A stretch of 64,000 nt of DNA from Ctena decussata (Eukaryota; Mollusca; Bivalvia; Lucinida; Lucinidae), in the NCBI GenBank assembly GCA_963989385.1, contig OZ022502.1, forward strand, positions 7,904,501 through 7,968,500, given 5' to 3'. This document shows positions 10,001 through 21,479 of this stretch, in pieces. Position numbers and translations under genes: made by a program. The notes beneath the pieces were generated by a model that made no database searches, had not been told where the DNA came from, and was given only the letters and a program-made list of their open reading frames with translations. Each line of letters starts with the position of its first letter. The stretch's first letter is position 1.

Positions 10001-12906
10001 CTTTTTTGAGAACAACGAACACAGTGTTAGTTCGATTACCAATGAAGATAAGAAACCTGAACTTGAAGCAGCATTAGACAGTGAGGACGACAGTTTAATG
10101 CCTATTACAGACAGAGACAGAATTGGTGGAAAGAAACGTCGGAAAAATATTAAAAATGTAAGTTAGACACTAAATGCAAGTGCCATTATAAATTAATCAA
10201 ACTGTCTACAGAGAAAGTTGTTTTGAAGTATTTAAGTAATTCGCTACACTGTGGGTACGACCAGATAATGATGTCTTTGGTAGGGCTAACTATCAATTCA
10301 AAGTTTGATTATTGCAGTACTATCACTATTGGAGAAACCATAATCACAATACCAGGACCATCTCGATGAATCCCGATACTAGATACTAGATACTACAATC
10401 ACCCCAAATTTTTACAAAATTCTAATGAAATTCAATGATTAATATAAGATCAAACAAAATACATGACTGCCCTTTCCAAAATTCCTGTAGCAGTCCTTGT
10501 AACAAACATTTTGTACGTAGCAGAAGACTTCTGTACTGTCATTTTATAAAGTATGACAAAAATTTTCGGAACATTTTACATGGTAAAATCTATAGGAGCA
10601 AAACTATCCAAACTACTGTTAGTTTAAGACACTATCAGTTAATTTTAAATATTTGTAAACACTATCATAACAGTAACTGTCACCATGCATCGATATATCG
10701 ATGTATCGTTATACCCTTAGTCTTTGACTATTAGGCTATCAAACTTTTGGCTATTTTGAAGATTACATATAGAGCTCAGTAAGCAGTGAACACCCCTTTT
10801 AAACACATGCTTACCTCCACGTCTCTGTCTCTATCTGTCTCTCTAAAGATCCAAATATTTTTCTCGATCCCGATCACGGACCCTTTTCGCTCATGCAGCA
10901 AGAACTTGCAACAAGTCAAATGAATTAAAGAAATAGTTGCTTTTCGCAATGACAAGAAAACCAACAAAGTGGTTGTGCGCCCAGCAAGACTCAGATCAGC
11001 CTGGGCATCCGCCCAGTCTGATCAGAGTCTTCGCTGTCCGCATGGAGGTAGCTTAGACTCTTAGCTACACTTTCAGTGCTAAGCGAAGAGTTTGATCGGA
11101 CTGGGTTGATGGCCAGGGTGATCGGACTGGGTGCACAACCAGATTGTTGGTTTTCTCGTGTCGCGGCTCAATTATTTTGATCAGTGTTTCCCAAGGGTTC
11201 TGAGAATTTACATTGCATCGAGTTTCGATTTATCATAACCTGTTAGTTCCAAGGTAAGAAACATGACGCAGCCAGTTTGAGTTTCTACTTGTTGTTTTAT
11301 ATCTGTGTTATCAGGTTGTTTTAAATACGAAGACAATTGAAAGTATCTACTTCGACGGTCCAATAACGGCGGTGATGATCGGAGATAATAACACCCAAAA
11401 GAATTTTAACAGTTTGCCCAGAGAAAAACCCCAGCCGGGTAAGTTTAATAGTCTATACAATCATTTCTATTTAATGTCTTTACAAAAAATACGCTCAAGC
11501 ATTTTGTATATAAATAAAAGATTAGCTTGGCGCCACATCTCTGGGAAAATTTGTTTCACTTCCTATTCGGAAAAAGTTGATCCCTTAGTCTCAACAAAAC
11601 CGAGAACTCGTCGACCAAAAAAGCACACAAAACAATTAAGACAAATAAAAAAATCACAAACAAGTAAATTGATAATAAGGTATATAAAATAACGAAAGTG
11701 ACTAAAGCAGAAAAACTGCATTGGGACTTGGGATAGACTGTTTGGCAGTAATAAGTGTACTTGGGGCTTCAGTCGGTTCCCGGTGCATCGATCCTTGCCC
11801 TAGGTTCTGCTACGACTGATCAGATGTTTAGTTTAGGCTTTCTTCATCATTACGGAATCCTAATCGTTCGTATGTGAAGCAAGAGTAAACGCTTGCATAA
11901 AACAAGAATGAGGATTAAACAGAAAACCAACACTGGAATTCCGAAGCCAAATGTTCCAACCAATAAGGTTAAACAATATATTCTTGTTTATTTGCTTGCT
12001 TAATCTTACTATGCAACAGTTAAATAAAACTGTAATCATCTCACAATTTTCTGACTTACCTATTTAATTATATAATTTGGCCGTAAAATTTCAGCGTACA
12101 TATTATTAGTTCATCACAATATGGAATAAATCTCTTTTAAAACTATGCATGCAGTCTGTTGCATTTCGAAATCATTTTAAAACTCTACATTGCAGCTGTT
12201 TTATTAATTTAATTCTCAAATGTAACAAAAAGAATAATGATAAACAGACTCAGTACTGAATAGTTGATCATATGCATACATGTTTCTGATATGTTATATT
12301 TTCATTTGGCTAACAGGTAATAATCTAACACGCTCTCTCAGGACACATCATAAGAGAAAGGATAAGAGAAGAAGGCCGAATATGAAAAGGCAGCATCAGA
12401 TAAAAGATCCGAGGAACAATCGTGCAGAAAAGAAGCAATTTGCACATACAAAAGAGAAACTACCGGACACCAATGTCATTGGTGACAATAGAGCTATTGA
12501 TGAAGAAAACGTTGCAGCAATAAAATATAGTCAGTGTGCTTCTCCCAGTTGGGAAACACTACGGAAAGATAATAGGTCAGGAGGCGACAATGCAAAGGTT
12601 AAAACATATGCAGAAACCAATATAGAGGATGACAGTAGAATATCAGCTATGTCAAGAGGAACAGATGAATTCTCTTTTAAAGGTGTCAACCAGAATGCAA
12701 TAAAAAGCAAAGCAGGTGCAATTGATTCGGTTATAAAGGCTGATCTGAATATAGAAAAGAATATACACTGTAGAAGAAACAAGAACATAGATGACATAGA
12801 CAGTGTTTATGCTAGTTACGGCAGATCAAATGATCCCAATTCTAATCCGTGTATATGTGAAGGTTGCAGAATCTTGGAAGCGGCTGGTAGGGCCCTGGGA
12901 ATATAA
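6906..12906 (+). CDS. Six-exon gene: membrane-anchored protein with RHIM-like motif (431 aa)
   Basis: Exons are 6906-7038, 8114-8234, 8562-8629, 9898-10157, 11315-11438 and 12317-12906. Splice phases 1, 2, 1, 0, 1 all match and the total is exactly 1296 nt including the stop. Residues 3-25 are a strongly hydrophobic helix followed by basic residues (K26, R30, K34), predicting a signal anchor with a cytosolic C-terminus. Residues 45-107 are Ser/Asp/Lys-rich. Residues 108-150 are very acidic. Residues 202-222 contain I-Y-F-D-G-P-I-T-A and the core V214-M215-I216-G217-D218-N219-N220, matching the RHIM pattern [IV]-Q-[IVL]-G-x-x-N except that Met replaces Gln. A basic stretch at 248-256 could be an NLS. 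The tail is hydrophilic and ends with C414, C416 and C419. RHIMs build amyloid signalling complexes in necroptosis and antimicrobial pathways. I recognise no full-length family. An alternative reading is a disordered membrane protein with a chance core. Confidence 0.75.
7128..7325. repeat. Hairpin repeat with 44-bp perfect palindrome
   Basis: 7173-7216 is a perfect zero-loop palindrome centred on GGTACC. Flanking pieces ('ctactggtatctcaaag', 'cagtagtttgagataacagg', 'gagatatcgggag') repeat the same motif in both orientations, indicating a decayed fold-back element. It lies in intron 1 of the RHIM-like gene. Confidence 0.65.
7408..7620. mobile_element. TA-flanked fold-back MITE (GGGGAGAGTC family)
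   Basis: A 213-bp element flanked by TA on each side. The inverted ends pair over about 45 bp ('gagagtcatgtaacttcgga' with 'tctgaaattaccagactct'). The centre is a second hairpin ('aaacagtgaaaatcc' with 'ggattttcactgttt'). Non-coding, in intron 1. The TA flanks point to Tc1/mariner-type mobilisation. Confidence 0.75.
8114..8234 (+). CDS. Exon 2: Ser/Asp-rich linker
   Basis: Acceptor 'attatttcag', donor AGAAG|gtaacg. Encodes residues 45-84 plus two bases of codon 85. No stop in the required frame although the other frames are closed. Confidence 0.7.
8562..8629 (+). CDS. Exon 3: short Lys/Tyr-rich exon with weak donor
   Basis: Acceptor 'aataatttcag'. Encodes residues 85-107 plus one base. The donor TACTACG|gtgctt is weak. 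Without splicing, the frame stays open for about 30 codons and stops near 8720, which would give a short membrane-anchored isoform lacking the RHIM-like motif. Confidence 0.65.
8753..8962. mobile_element. TGAGCC fold-back MITE in intron 3
   Basis: Starts TGAGCCGCGACGCGAG and ends CATGTCTCGGCTCA. The interior holds 'cagcctgggcatccacccag' and its approximate inverse, so almost the whole element folds on itself. Slightly shorter than the copies at 14419 and 52173; the TA flanks are eroded. Confidence 0.75.
8963..9897. other. Rest of intron 3, no feature
   Basis: AT-rich intronic sequence. The open frame at 9422-9679 lacks coding character and lies inside the intron. Confidence 0.5.
9898..10157 (+). 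CDS. Exon 4: acidic region
   Basis: Acceptor 'aatatttcag', donor AAAAAT|gtaagt (close to consensus). Encodes residues 108-194, of which the first 40 are very rich in Asp and Glu, ending in a basic KKRRK patch. Confidence 0.75.
10158..10943. other. Intron 4, 5' part, no feature
   Basis: AT-rich. I see no repeat apart from a short 'actagatactagata' duplication at about 10377 and 'catcgatatatcgatg' at about 10686. Confidence 0.45.
10944..11170. mobile_element. TGAGCC fold-back MITE in intron 4, left end altered
   Basis: From 'aagaaaaccaacaaagtggt' to 'tcgtgtcgcggctca'. The left terminus has lost TGAGCCGCGAC. Inner blocks 'cagcctgggcatccgcccag' and 'gatcggactggg' match the family. Confidence 0.7.
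11315..11438 (+). CDS. Exon 5: RHIM-like motif exon
   Basis: Acceptor 'tgttatcag', donor CCGG|gtaagt. Encodes residues 195-235 plus one base. The core V-M-I-G-D-N-N is encoded at 11372-11392, with a preceding beta-prone I-E-S-I-Y-F-D-G-P segment as is usual in RHIMs. Confidence 0.75.
12317..12906 (+). CDS. Exon 6: basic and Cys-ending tail
   Basis: Acceptor 'ggctaacag'. Encodes residues 236-431 and the stop TAA at 12904-12906. Basic at the start (K248-P256), then hydrophilic with many Asn, Asp and Ser residues. Ends with C-I-C-E-G-C followed by an alanine-rich short helix. Confidence 0.75.
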
Positions 12907-12984
12907 TTTATGGACGGGCCATAGGGAAATTTAGTCCGTGTACCATGGATGAATCAGCACGATACAACAAAACTAGCAGAGTGC

Positions 12985-13125
12985 CATGCGCGTTCAGTCT
13001 TATCAGAGTCTTTGTGGTGCTCTAAAAGGGTATGTCTAACCTACCTCCATGCCGATAGCGAAGACTCTGGTCGAACTGGGCGGGTGCACAGGCTGATCTA
13101 AGTCTTTGTTGGGCGAACATGCCAT
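12985..13125. mobile_element. Fragment of TGAGCC MITE in 3' flank
   Basis: Contains 'cagtcttatcagagtctttg', 'cctacctccatgccgatagc' and 'gaagactctggtcgaactgg', all family blocks, without either terminus. It lies within 220 bp of the RHIM-like gene's stop codon, so it may be part of the 3' UTR. Confidence 0.5.
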
Positions 13126-13189
13126 ATTTTATTCAATGAATTTAACTACAAGATTCAGAAAAAATGGACAGGGATTTGATAGTGCAGAA

Positions 13190-13690
13190 GCCCATAGGGC
13201 AAAAAAAAAATTTTCGTTCCACCCCCTCCACAGAAAAGGTTTGATGGTTTTATGTTAAAGATGGATCAATGGAAAAAGTTTTTAGCCTGGGTGCCAAGTT
13301 CGAATCAGGATTCTTCATACCTAAATTCAAGATGGCGTCCAAGATGGCCGCCAAAAAGTGAATTTTTCAGATATTTCATGTAAAAGGTATTAGACTTCAC
13401 TTAAATGCAATGTTTTCATCATATCTTATTAAAAAGCAACTGGAAAAGTATAATAAGACTTTAGAACATCAAAATCAATTGATTTCTGGTTATTAAATCC
13501 AAAATTGTTGCTAAAAATGGCATATTTTACTACAGTTTTTGAAGGCCATAATGACAAAAAAATATGTTCCACCACTTCTACTACTAAAAAGGTTTGACAC
13601 ACTTTTATCAAAGCGATGTACAGTATATATGGGAACTTTTCAGCATGGGTGCCAGCTTTGATTAAGGTAACAGAAAAAAAAACTGTCCAC
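13190..13690. repeat. Diverged direct repeat
   Basis: Two units about 365 bp apart share 'gttccacc', 'aaaaggtttga' and 'gcctgggtgccaagtt' / 'gcatgggtgccagctt'. Non-coding; the minus-strand frame at 13429-13791 is a shadow. Confidence 0.45.
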
Positions 13691-13938
13691 TTTTGTAACC
13701 CTAGGGTTATGAAGGATAGCCCGAGGCTTATGAGTACCATCTTATGGTAACAATAAACTGCTGAACGTAGATTAAACATACAAACTCGCATAAACTCTAA
13801 ATTATCACATCTTGATCTAAAACAGTCGGGCAGGGAAAGGAAGTATCTTAAATATATTTAAACAAAGAATGATGTATGTTTACATGTGCAGTTATTGCTA
13901 CAACTCTTGTCATATAAACATAATAATAGCAATAAACA

Positions 13939-13940
13939 GC

Positions 13941-13971
<31 letters not shown>

Positions 13972-13985
13972 TAGAAAGAGATGTG
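13939..13985. repeat. GA microsatellite
   Basis: Near-continuous 'ga' dinucleotides with a few A interruptions. Confidence 0.9.
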
Positions 13986-14077
13986 CCAGCTTCCTAATCC
14001 TGTGAGTCTAAGCCGCATATGTATATATGACCCACATCACTTGATTTCAAATAATGTGGCCTTGGTGACAAGCAAAG

Positions 14078-14118
14078 GTTGTGATCAGACTGCACTTCAG
14101 TGCAATCTGATCAGAGCT
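14078..14118. repeat. Short TGATCAGA hairpin
   Basis: 'gatcagactgcact' pairs with 'agtgcaatctgatc' with almost no loop. It shares the CTGATCAG words of the TGAGCC MITE and GCCGC hairpin families. Confidence 0.5.
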
Positions 14119-14418
14119 TTCCCTTGTCATATCAGTGATCTATTGATTTGGCCCAAACCATTAAGCCAAAAGTGAGGCCTCTGTAGACACAGTGTAGACG
14201 ATAAGAGTGACCTGAATATCACATGACAAAACTGCACTTGTTGGAAGTTACATGGGGTGGCTCAATTATACATTTCATCGAGCTCATGGATGCGCTATAA
14301 AAACACTTATGAGTTGAATGTTTAATTGTATTATGTACCTTTGAACTTGTGTGAAGATGTTTTCGTTTATCGCCGATGACACCCGTTCAATACCGTATAT
14401 TAAATTTCTCGGTATATA

Positions 14419-14657
14419 TGAGCCGTGACACGACAAAACCAACAAAGTGGTGGTGCGCCCAGCGCAGACTCAGATCTGCCTGGGCATCCGCCCAGTCTGA
14501 TCAGAGTCTTCGCTGTCCGCACGAAGGTAGCTTAGAACCCTCAGCTACTCTTTGAGCTCTTAACGAAGAGTCTAATCAAACTGGACAGATGCCCAGGCTG
14601 ATCTGAGTCTGCGCAGGGCGCAGAACCACATTGTTGGTTTTCTCGTGTCGCGGCTCA
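14419..14657. mobile_element. TGAGCC fold-back MITE, full copy
   Basis: Runs from TGAGCCGTGACACGAC to GTGTCGCGGCTCA and is flanked by TA on both sides. Both halves pair over most of the 239 bp ('ccaacaaagtggtggtgcgc' with 'gcgcagaaccacattgttgg'). Non-coding. Confidence 0.8.
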
Positions 14658-14816
14658 TATGTAATTTTGTCTGATAGCAGTGTGTTTAAGCCAACTGAGA
14701 GTCAAGTGGTTTGTGTTTTTATCTTGCCACGTTCAATCAGATTTCTGGAATAAAGATGCCCGTTTAGTCAACTACAACGTAATTCAGAGTTCCGAAACCC
14801 ACACCTTTTTTAAACA

Positions 14817-15039
14817 GGGGCCGTATTCATAAAGCCACTTAAGTCGTTGCTATGCGGTCGCTAAGGCTAAATATCTATAAAGGAGATTCCCTACAACTAT
14901 GAAATTTGGTCTGGAGGAACAGGCTTTGTAAGACTGTTCCTCCAGAGCAAATTTCATAGTTGTAGGGAATCTCCTTCAAAAAAAATTAGCCTTAGCAACA
15001 GCATAGCAACCACTTAAGTCGTTTTATGAATGCGGCCCC
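14817..15039. mobile_element. GGGGCCG fold-back MITE
   Basis: Terminal inverted repeats of about 54 bp begin 'ggggccgtattcataaa' and end 'tttatgaatgcggcccc'. They are followed inside by a second, nearly perfect hairpin ('aaggagattccctacaacta' with its inverse) around an 11-nt loop. Total 223 bp. I could not define the target duplication. Confidence 0.75.
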
Positions 15040-16369
15040 AGGTATACATCCCTCCATTAACTGCAAGGAAACCCACGGACTTATGTATGACTTATGTAAG
15101 ACATTGAACACGTGCGATTTTTCGTGAGACTATGTCACGTGCTAAGTTGTCGTTCCATTAGCCACTAATACACTATCAGGTGACTTTAAATGCCATTCTG
15201 GATGTGGCTCGGAACTGTGCATCGAAGTCGTAGTTAGACAGTCTTGGCATTACAAATTTTTACTGTTCGGAGCTAAGATGAAATGTTGCTTGACAACTAA
15301 AACAAAATCACTTTGTCTGATGAGGCAAATGTTCCAATCTTTAATGGTTGCTGGTTAAAAAGAACACAGATGGTAGTACCGTACCTGTTTCCGTCATGGA
15401 GAAAACAAAATCTTGTTTATAATAGGATACCATACCATAAACAAGGGAAAAACTTCGGATCAAAATAGCCGACCTTTATCTTATTTACAACCAACGTTAT
15501 TTTAATATAACTGTCAGTGCAAGGTTTTCCTGTTTTATTAAACAGAAGGATGGTACAGCTTTCTAGAAAAGAAAAGGTCATATTTCTTGGTCACATCTGT
15601 TCTCTCGTAGAGCGCTTCAATTACGAAATTTGCGTTTACTCGTAAAAACTGACACATTGCTCATTCAAACTCGCATCACTAAACGTCTCTCGGCATAAGA
15701 GGTAGGCAAAAAATGACAAAAGGTATTTCTAATTAAATATGCAACGCACCTCATTTTAACTTCCAATAGAGCTAATGGTAGAAAACACAGCATTTGTGTA
15801 CTTCTCGTGTATCAACCAATTACATTCCTTGATTTTGCTGTGACGGTATTAATTTCAAGCATATAAGCGATTCCAATTAAAGTTGGATGTTTTAATCAGA
15901 TATAAAATTGATCAATTGTTGTATACTTTTTTTCCACTCTACTTATTCTGGAAGACATTTGTAGTCACGAGAGTTGGCGTCAGAGAAATGTGTCGCATTT
16001 CCTTCGACTAAACGAAAAAATAAAAAAATGGAATCAAAACGTTCCACGGAAATAAGGCTAAGTTGAAGTATGACTTTTCTTTTTCTGGAAAGCCTAATCA
16101 ACTTGCTGTTCAATGAAATAGAAAAGCAATGGGCTCTCTCCTGAACTGTCATTATAGAATATTGAAAAAATGCAACTGCCGAATACTTTGTTCAATCTGC
16201 GTAGAAACGTAGCCTGAACGGGGTGCTCGAAGTTGAACACTAAGAAGCAGCCCAAATTGAACTGAAAGACGTAATGTATTTATCCATATATCTGTATTGC
16301 AAGCAGAGAATACTCTGTTTGAGCTGCATGGCACCGACTGATCGGGATGTTCATTGAGATGTGTTGTCA
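15040..16369. other. No feature recognised
   Basis: AT-rich, no repeat or convincing reading frame. Minus-strand frames at 15943-16152 and 16152-16385 carry no recognisable motif. Confidence 0.4.
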
Positions 16370-19300
16370 AAAACAAGAGGACCAATGGTCCTGTAGCTCA
16401 CCTGACACTTGGTCCTGGTATATATTTTAATGCTTTTATACATGTATATAGCACCAGGGCAGGGGAAGATAACCCCCCCTCCCTTGGGGATTAATGTTGA
16501 GTCCCAATTCTATATACCAAGCAACAAGGTCACTGGGCCTTTGTTTCTGGACAAAGATTTCTGAAGGGTTTTATCATAAATGGGTGTGGCGGCCACCATG
16601 TTCATACGACCATGACCATCTGAACAAACTTTGATTCCTTTGACCCAGTACATGTATTAAAGCTCCATAATATATGAAACACAGTAATCATTTGTATAAA
16701 CTATGATGGGCCTGAGTGCCCAATGCTACATACCGGTACCAAGTTTCAAGGTTATAGGACTTTCGGTTCTTGAGAAAAAGACGTTTGAAGAGTTTTTACC
16801 ATATATGGGCATGGTGGCCATCTTGGTCAAGTGACCAAGACCATCTGAACAAACTATGGTTCCTTTAAGCCGGTGAAGCTCCATATGAAATATGGCTTCA
16901 ATTGACCCTAGTGGCCACTGAGAAGATGTTTGAAAATGTTGACGGGTGACAGAATCTCAATGACCTTGTACAAAAGCCAAAGAATGACCTTGACCTTTAA
17001 CGACAAAATCTCTTCATCTGGTCATTTAGTCAACCATATATACCAAATATTGCACCTTAGACTTAAATAGTTTCTGAAAAATCCGCTGTTTTAAGCATTT
17101 TCCCATATAAAAGCCGACATAATGTACCAAAGTTGACAGTGTCATAAATTAGGTCAAGGTCAACGCACGATCATTTGTATAAACTATGACGGGCTTGAGT
17201 GCCCAAAGCTACATACCAAGTTTCAAGGTCATACACCTTTTGGTTCTGCAGAAGAAGATTTTGAAGGGTTTTTACCATATACGGGCATGGCGGCCATCTT
17301 GGTCAAGACCCTGAGAACAAACTTTTATTCCCTGATCACACTTAGACTCCATATGAAATTTCGCTTCAATCAGACCAGTGGTTTCAGAGGAGTAGATGTT
17401 TTGAAAATCTTGATGACGGACAGACCGACAAAATGACCTTGACCTTTCAGTGACATAATATTTTCATCTGGTCAATTAGTTGACCATATATACCATGTAT
17501 TGTACCTAAGACTTAAATAGTTTCTGAGAAATCCACTGTATAAGCGTTTTCCCATATAAAAGCCTAACATACCAAAGTTGACCATGTCATCAATTAATTC
17601 AAGGTCAACACATGGTCATCATTTGTATAAACTATGATGGGCCAGCATGCCCGATGCTACATACCAACTTTCAAGGTCATAGGCCTTTTGGTTCTAGAGA
17701 AGAAGATTTTCGAAGGGTTTTTACCATATATGGGCATGGTGGCCATCTTGGTCATGTGACCCAGACCCCGGGTATAAACTTTCGTTACCCCATCCCACTG
17801 AGACTCCATATGAAATTTGGCTTCAATCGGCCCAGTGGTTTCAGAGGAGTAGATGTTTGAAAATCTTGACGCCGGATGGTCTGACGGAATGACCTTGACC
17901 TTTAGTGACATAATATCTTCATCTGGTCATTTAGTCAACCATGTATACCAAGTATTGTACCTAATACTTAAAAAGTTTCTGAGAAATCCACTGTTTAAGC
18001 GTTTTCCCATATAAAAGCCTAACGTACCAAAGTTGACCATATCATAAATTAGGTCAAGGACAACGCAAGGTCATGATTTGTATAAAATATGATTGGCCCG
18101 CATGCCGGATGCTACATACCAAGTTTCAAGGTCATAGGCCTTTTGGTTCTGGAGGAGAAGATTTTTGAAGGGTTTTTACCATACATGGGCATGGCGGCCA
18201 TCTTGGTCATGTGACCCAGACCCCGGGTATGAAATTTTGTTCTCCTATCCCACTGAGATTCCATATGAAATTTGGCTTAAATCGGCTCAGTGGTTTCAGA
18301 GGAGAAGATGTTTGAAAATCTTGATGACTGACAGACCGACAAAATGACCTTGACCTTTCAGTGACATAATATTTTCATCTGGTCAATTAGTTGACCATAT
18401 ATACCATGTATTGTACCTAAGACTTAAATAGTTTCTGAGAAATCCACTGTATAAGCGTTTTCACATAGAAAAGCCTAACATACCAAAGTTGACCATGTCA
18501 TCAATTAATTTAAGGTCAACACATGGTCATCATTTGTATAAACTATGATGGGCCAGCATGCCCGATGCTACATACCAACTTTCAAGGTCATAGGCCTTTT
18601 GGTTCTAGAGAAGAAGATTTTCGAAGGGTTTTTACCATATATGGGCATGGTGGCCATCTTGGTCATGTGACCCAGACCCCGGGTATAAACTTTCGTTACC
18701 CCATCCCACTGAGACTCCATATGAAATTTGGCTTCAATCGGCCCAGTGGTTTCAGAGGAGAAGATGTTTGAAAATCTTGACGCCGGATGGTCTGACGGAA
18801 TGACCTTGACCTTTAGTGACATAATATCTTCATCTGGTCATTTAGTCAACCATGTATACCAAGTATTGTACCTAATACTTAAAAAGTTTCTGAGAAATCC
18901 ACTGTTTAAGCGTTTTCCCATATAAAAGCCTAACGTACCAAAGTTGACCATATCATAAATTAGGTCAATGTCAACGCAAGGTCATGATTTGTATCAAATA
19001 TGATTGGCCCGCATGCCGGATGCTACATACCAAGTTTCAAGGTCATAGGCCTTTTGGTTCTGGAGAAGAAGATTTTTGAAGGGTTTTTACCATATATGGG
19101 CATGGCGGCCATCTTGGTCATGTGACCCAGACCCCGGGTATGAAATTTTGTTCCCCTATCCCACTGAGATTCCATATGAAATTTGGCTTAAATCGGCTCA
19201 GTGGTTTCAGAGGAGAAGATGTTTGAAAATCTTGACGACGGATGGTCTGACGGAATGACCTTGACCTTTAGTGACATAATATCTTCATCTGGTCATTTAA

Positions 19301-21118
19301 TCGACCATGTATACCAAGTATTGTACCTTAGACTTAAATAGTTTCTGAGAAATCCACTGTTTAAGCGTTTTCCCATATAAAAGCCTAACGTACCAAAGTT
19401 GACCATTCCGTAAATTAGGTCAAGGTCAACGCAAGGTCATGATTTGTATAAACTAAGATGGGCCTGCATGCCCGATGCTACATACAAAGTTTCAAGGTCA
19501 TAGGCCTTTTGGTTCTGAAGAAGAAGATTTTTGAAGGGTTTTTACCATATATGGGCATGGCGGCCATCTTGGTCATGTGACCCAGACCCCGGGTATAAAC
19601 TTTCGTTCCCCCATCCCACTGAGAACCATATGAAATTTGGCTTCAATCCGCCTAGTGGTTTCAGAGGAGAAGATGTTTGAAAATCTTGACGCCGGATGGT
19701 CTGACGGAATGACCTTGACCTTTAGTGACATAATATCTTCATCTGGTCATTTAGTCAACCATGTATACCAAGTATTGTACCTAATACTTAAAAAGTTTCT
19801 GAGAAATCCACTGTTTAAGCGTTTTCCCATATAAAAGCCTAACGTACCAAAGTTGACCATATCATAAATTAGGTCAAGGTCAACGCAAGGTCATGATTTG
19901 TATCAAATATGATTGGCCCGCATGCCGGATGCTACATACCAAGTTTCAAGGTCATAGGCCTTTTGGTTCTGGAGAAGAAGATTTTTGAAGGGTTTTTATT
20001 ATATATGGGCATGGCGGCCATCTTGGTCATGTGACCCAGACCCCGGGTATGAAATTTTGTTCCCCTATCCCACTGAGATTCCATATGAAATTTGGCTTAA
20101 ATCGGCTCAGTGGTTTCAGAGGAGAAGATGTTTGAAAATCTTGACGACGGATGGTCTGACGGAATGACCTTGACCTTTAGTGACATAATATCTTCATCTG
20201 GTCATTTAGTCGACCATGTATACCAAGTATTGTACCTTAGACTTAAATAGTTTCTGAGAAATCCACTGTTTAAGCGTTTTCCTATATAAAAGCCTAACGT
20301 ACCAAAGTTGACCATTCCGTAAATAAGGTCAAGGTCAACGCAAGGTCATGATTTGTATAAACTAAGATGGGACTGCATACCCAATGCTACATACAAAGTT
20401 TCAAGGTCATAGGCCTTTTGGTTCTGGAGAAGAAGATTTTTGAAGGGTTTTTACCATATATGGGCATGGCGGCCATCTTGGTCATGTGACCCAGACCCGG
20501 GGTATAAACTTTCATTCTCCCATCCCACTGAGACTCCATATGAAATTTGGCTTTAATCGGCCCAGTGGTTTCAGAGGAGAAGATGTTTGAAAATCTTGAC
20601 GACGGATGGTCCGAATGACCTTGACCTTTAGTGACATAATATCTTCATCTGGTCATTTAGTCGACTATGTATACCAAGTATTGTACCTTAGACTTAAATA
20701 GTTTCTGATAAATCCACCGTTTAAGGGTTTTCCTATATAAAAGCCTAACGTACCAAAGTTGACCATGTCATAGATTAGGTCAAGGTCAACGCAAGGTCAT
20801 GATTTGTATAAACTAAGATGGGCCCGCATGCCCGATGCTACATACCAAGTTTCAAGGTTATAGGCCTTTTGGTTCTGGAGAAGAAGATTTTTGAAGGGTT
20901 TTTACCATATATGGGCGTGGCGGCCATCTTGGTCATGTGACCTGGAACAAATATATAAACTTTCGTTCCCCCATCCTGTTAAGGCTCCATATGAAATTTG
21001 GCTTCAATCCACCCAGTGGTTTCTGAGAAGAAGATGTTTAAAATTGTGGACGACGCCGACGCCGACGACGACGGACCAAGTCTATACTATAAGCTCACCT
21101 TGACAGGTGAGCTAAAAA
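16370..21118. repeat. Tandem array, about ten 455-bp units in 911-bp dimers
   Basis: The marker 'atttgtataaact' and its variants recur at about 16694, 17171, 17621, 18076, 18531, 18987, 19441, 19898, 20350 and 20805. From 17.6 kb two unit types alternate ('gatgggcc' versus 'gattggcccgcatgccgg'), so copies 911 bp apart are much more alike than neighbours. Edges are 'gtcctgtagctcacctgac' on the left and 'ggaccaagtctatactataa' then 'gctcaccttgacaggtgagc' on the right. The 60-84 aa frames repeated in register are artefacts of the repeat. Confidence 0.85.
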
Positions 21119-21287
21119 AGCAATGGGGTGATTGCCACATTAAAATTAAAATCTATAAGATTTCCTTCAAGAGCGGGGGATACATTCAACAGAAAAAACA
21201 TGCTAGATGTATCAGTTGTTCTAATTCTAAATTAGTCAGTTTATCTTTAGTATGGAACAAAATAAGATACTTTTTCTTTCGCCGTGA

Positions 21288-21470
21288 TGATGAGTGAGCG
21301 AGTGAACTCGAGTTTAACGTCCCACCAACAACTAGATCAAACGGAGATGGAACCTCGGTTTAAAGTCTCATTCGAAAGACTGGTGAAGCGGAGGATCGAT
21401 CTTGCGACCCCTAGATTGGTAGTTCGGAGTCTTATCCTCTACACTACGGCCTCTCCTCGCCGTGAAGGTC
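21288..21470 (-). mobile_element. tRNA-derived SINE, minus strand
   Basis: On the minus strand, 'ggccgtagtgtagaggataa' looks like an A box and 'gggtcgcaagatcgatcc' like a decayed B box. The 3' side ends 'ggtgggacgttaaactcgag', typical of mollusc SINE tails. Confidence 0.5.
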
Positions 21471-21479
21471 ACATGTAAG

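Noticed and set aside
17612..21103. A family of repeated 60-84 aa open frames with conserved sequence
   Set aside because: They recur every 911 bp in register with a DNA tandem repeat and appear on both strands. They lack starts with context and splice sites; the conservation is that of the repeat.
16370..21118. CRISPR-like array
   Set aside because: Units of 455 bp with no short constant repeat and variable spacers, in a eukaryotic context with introns and LINEs.
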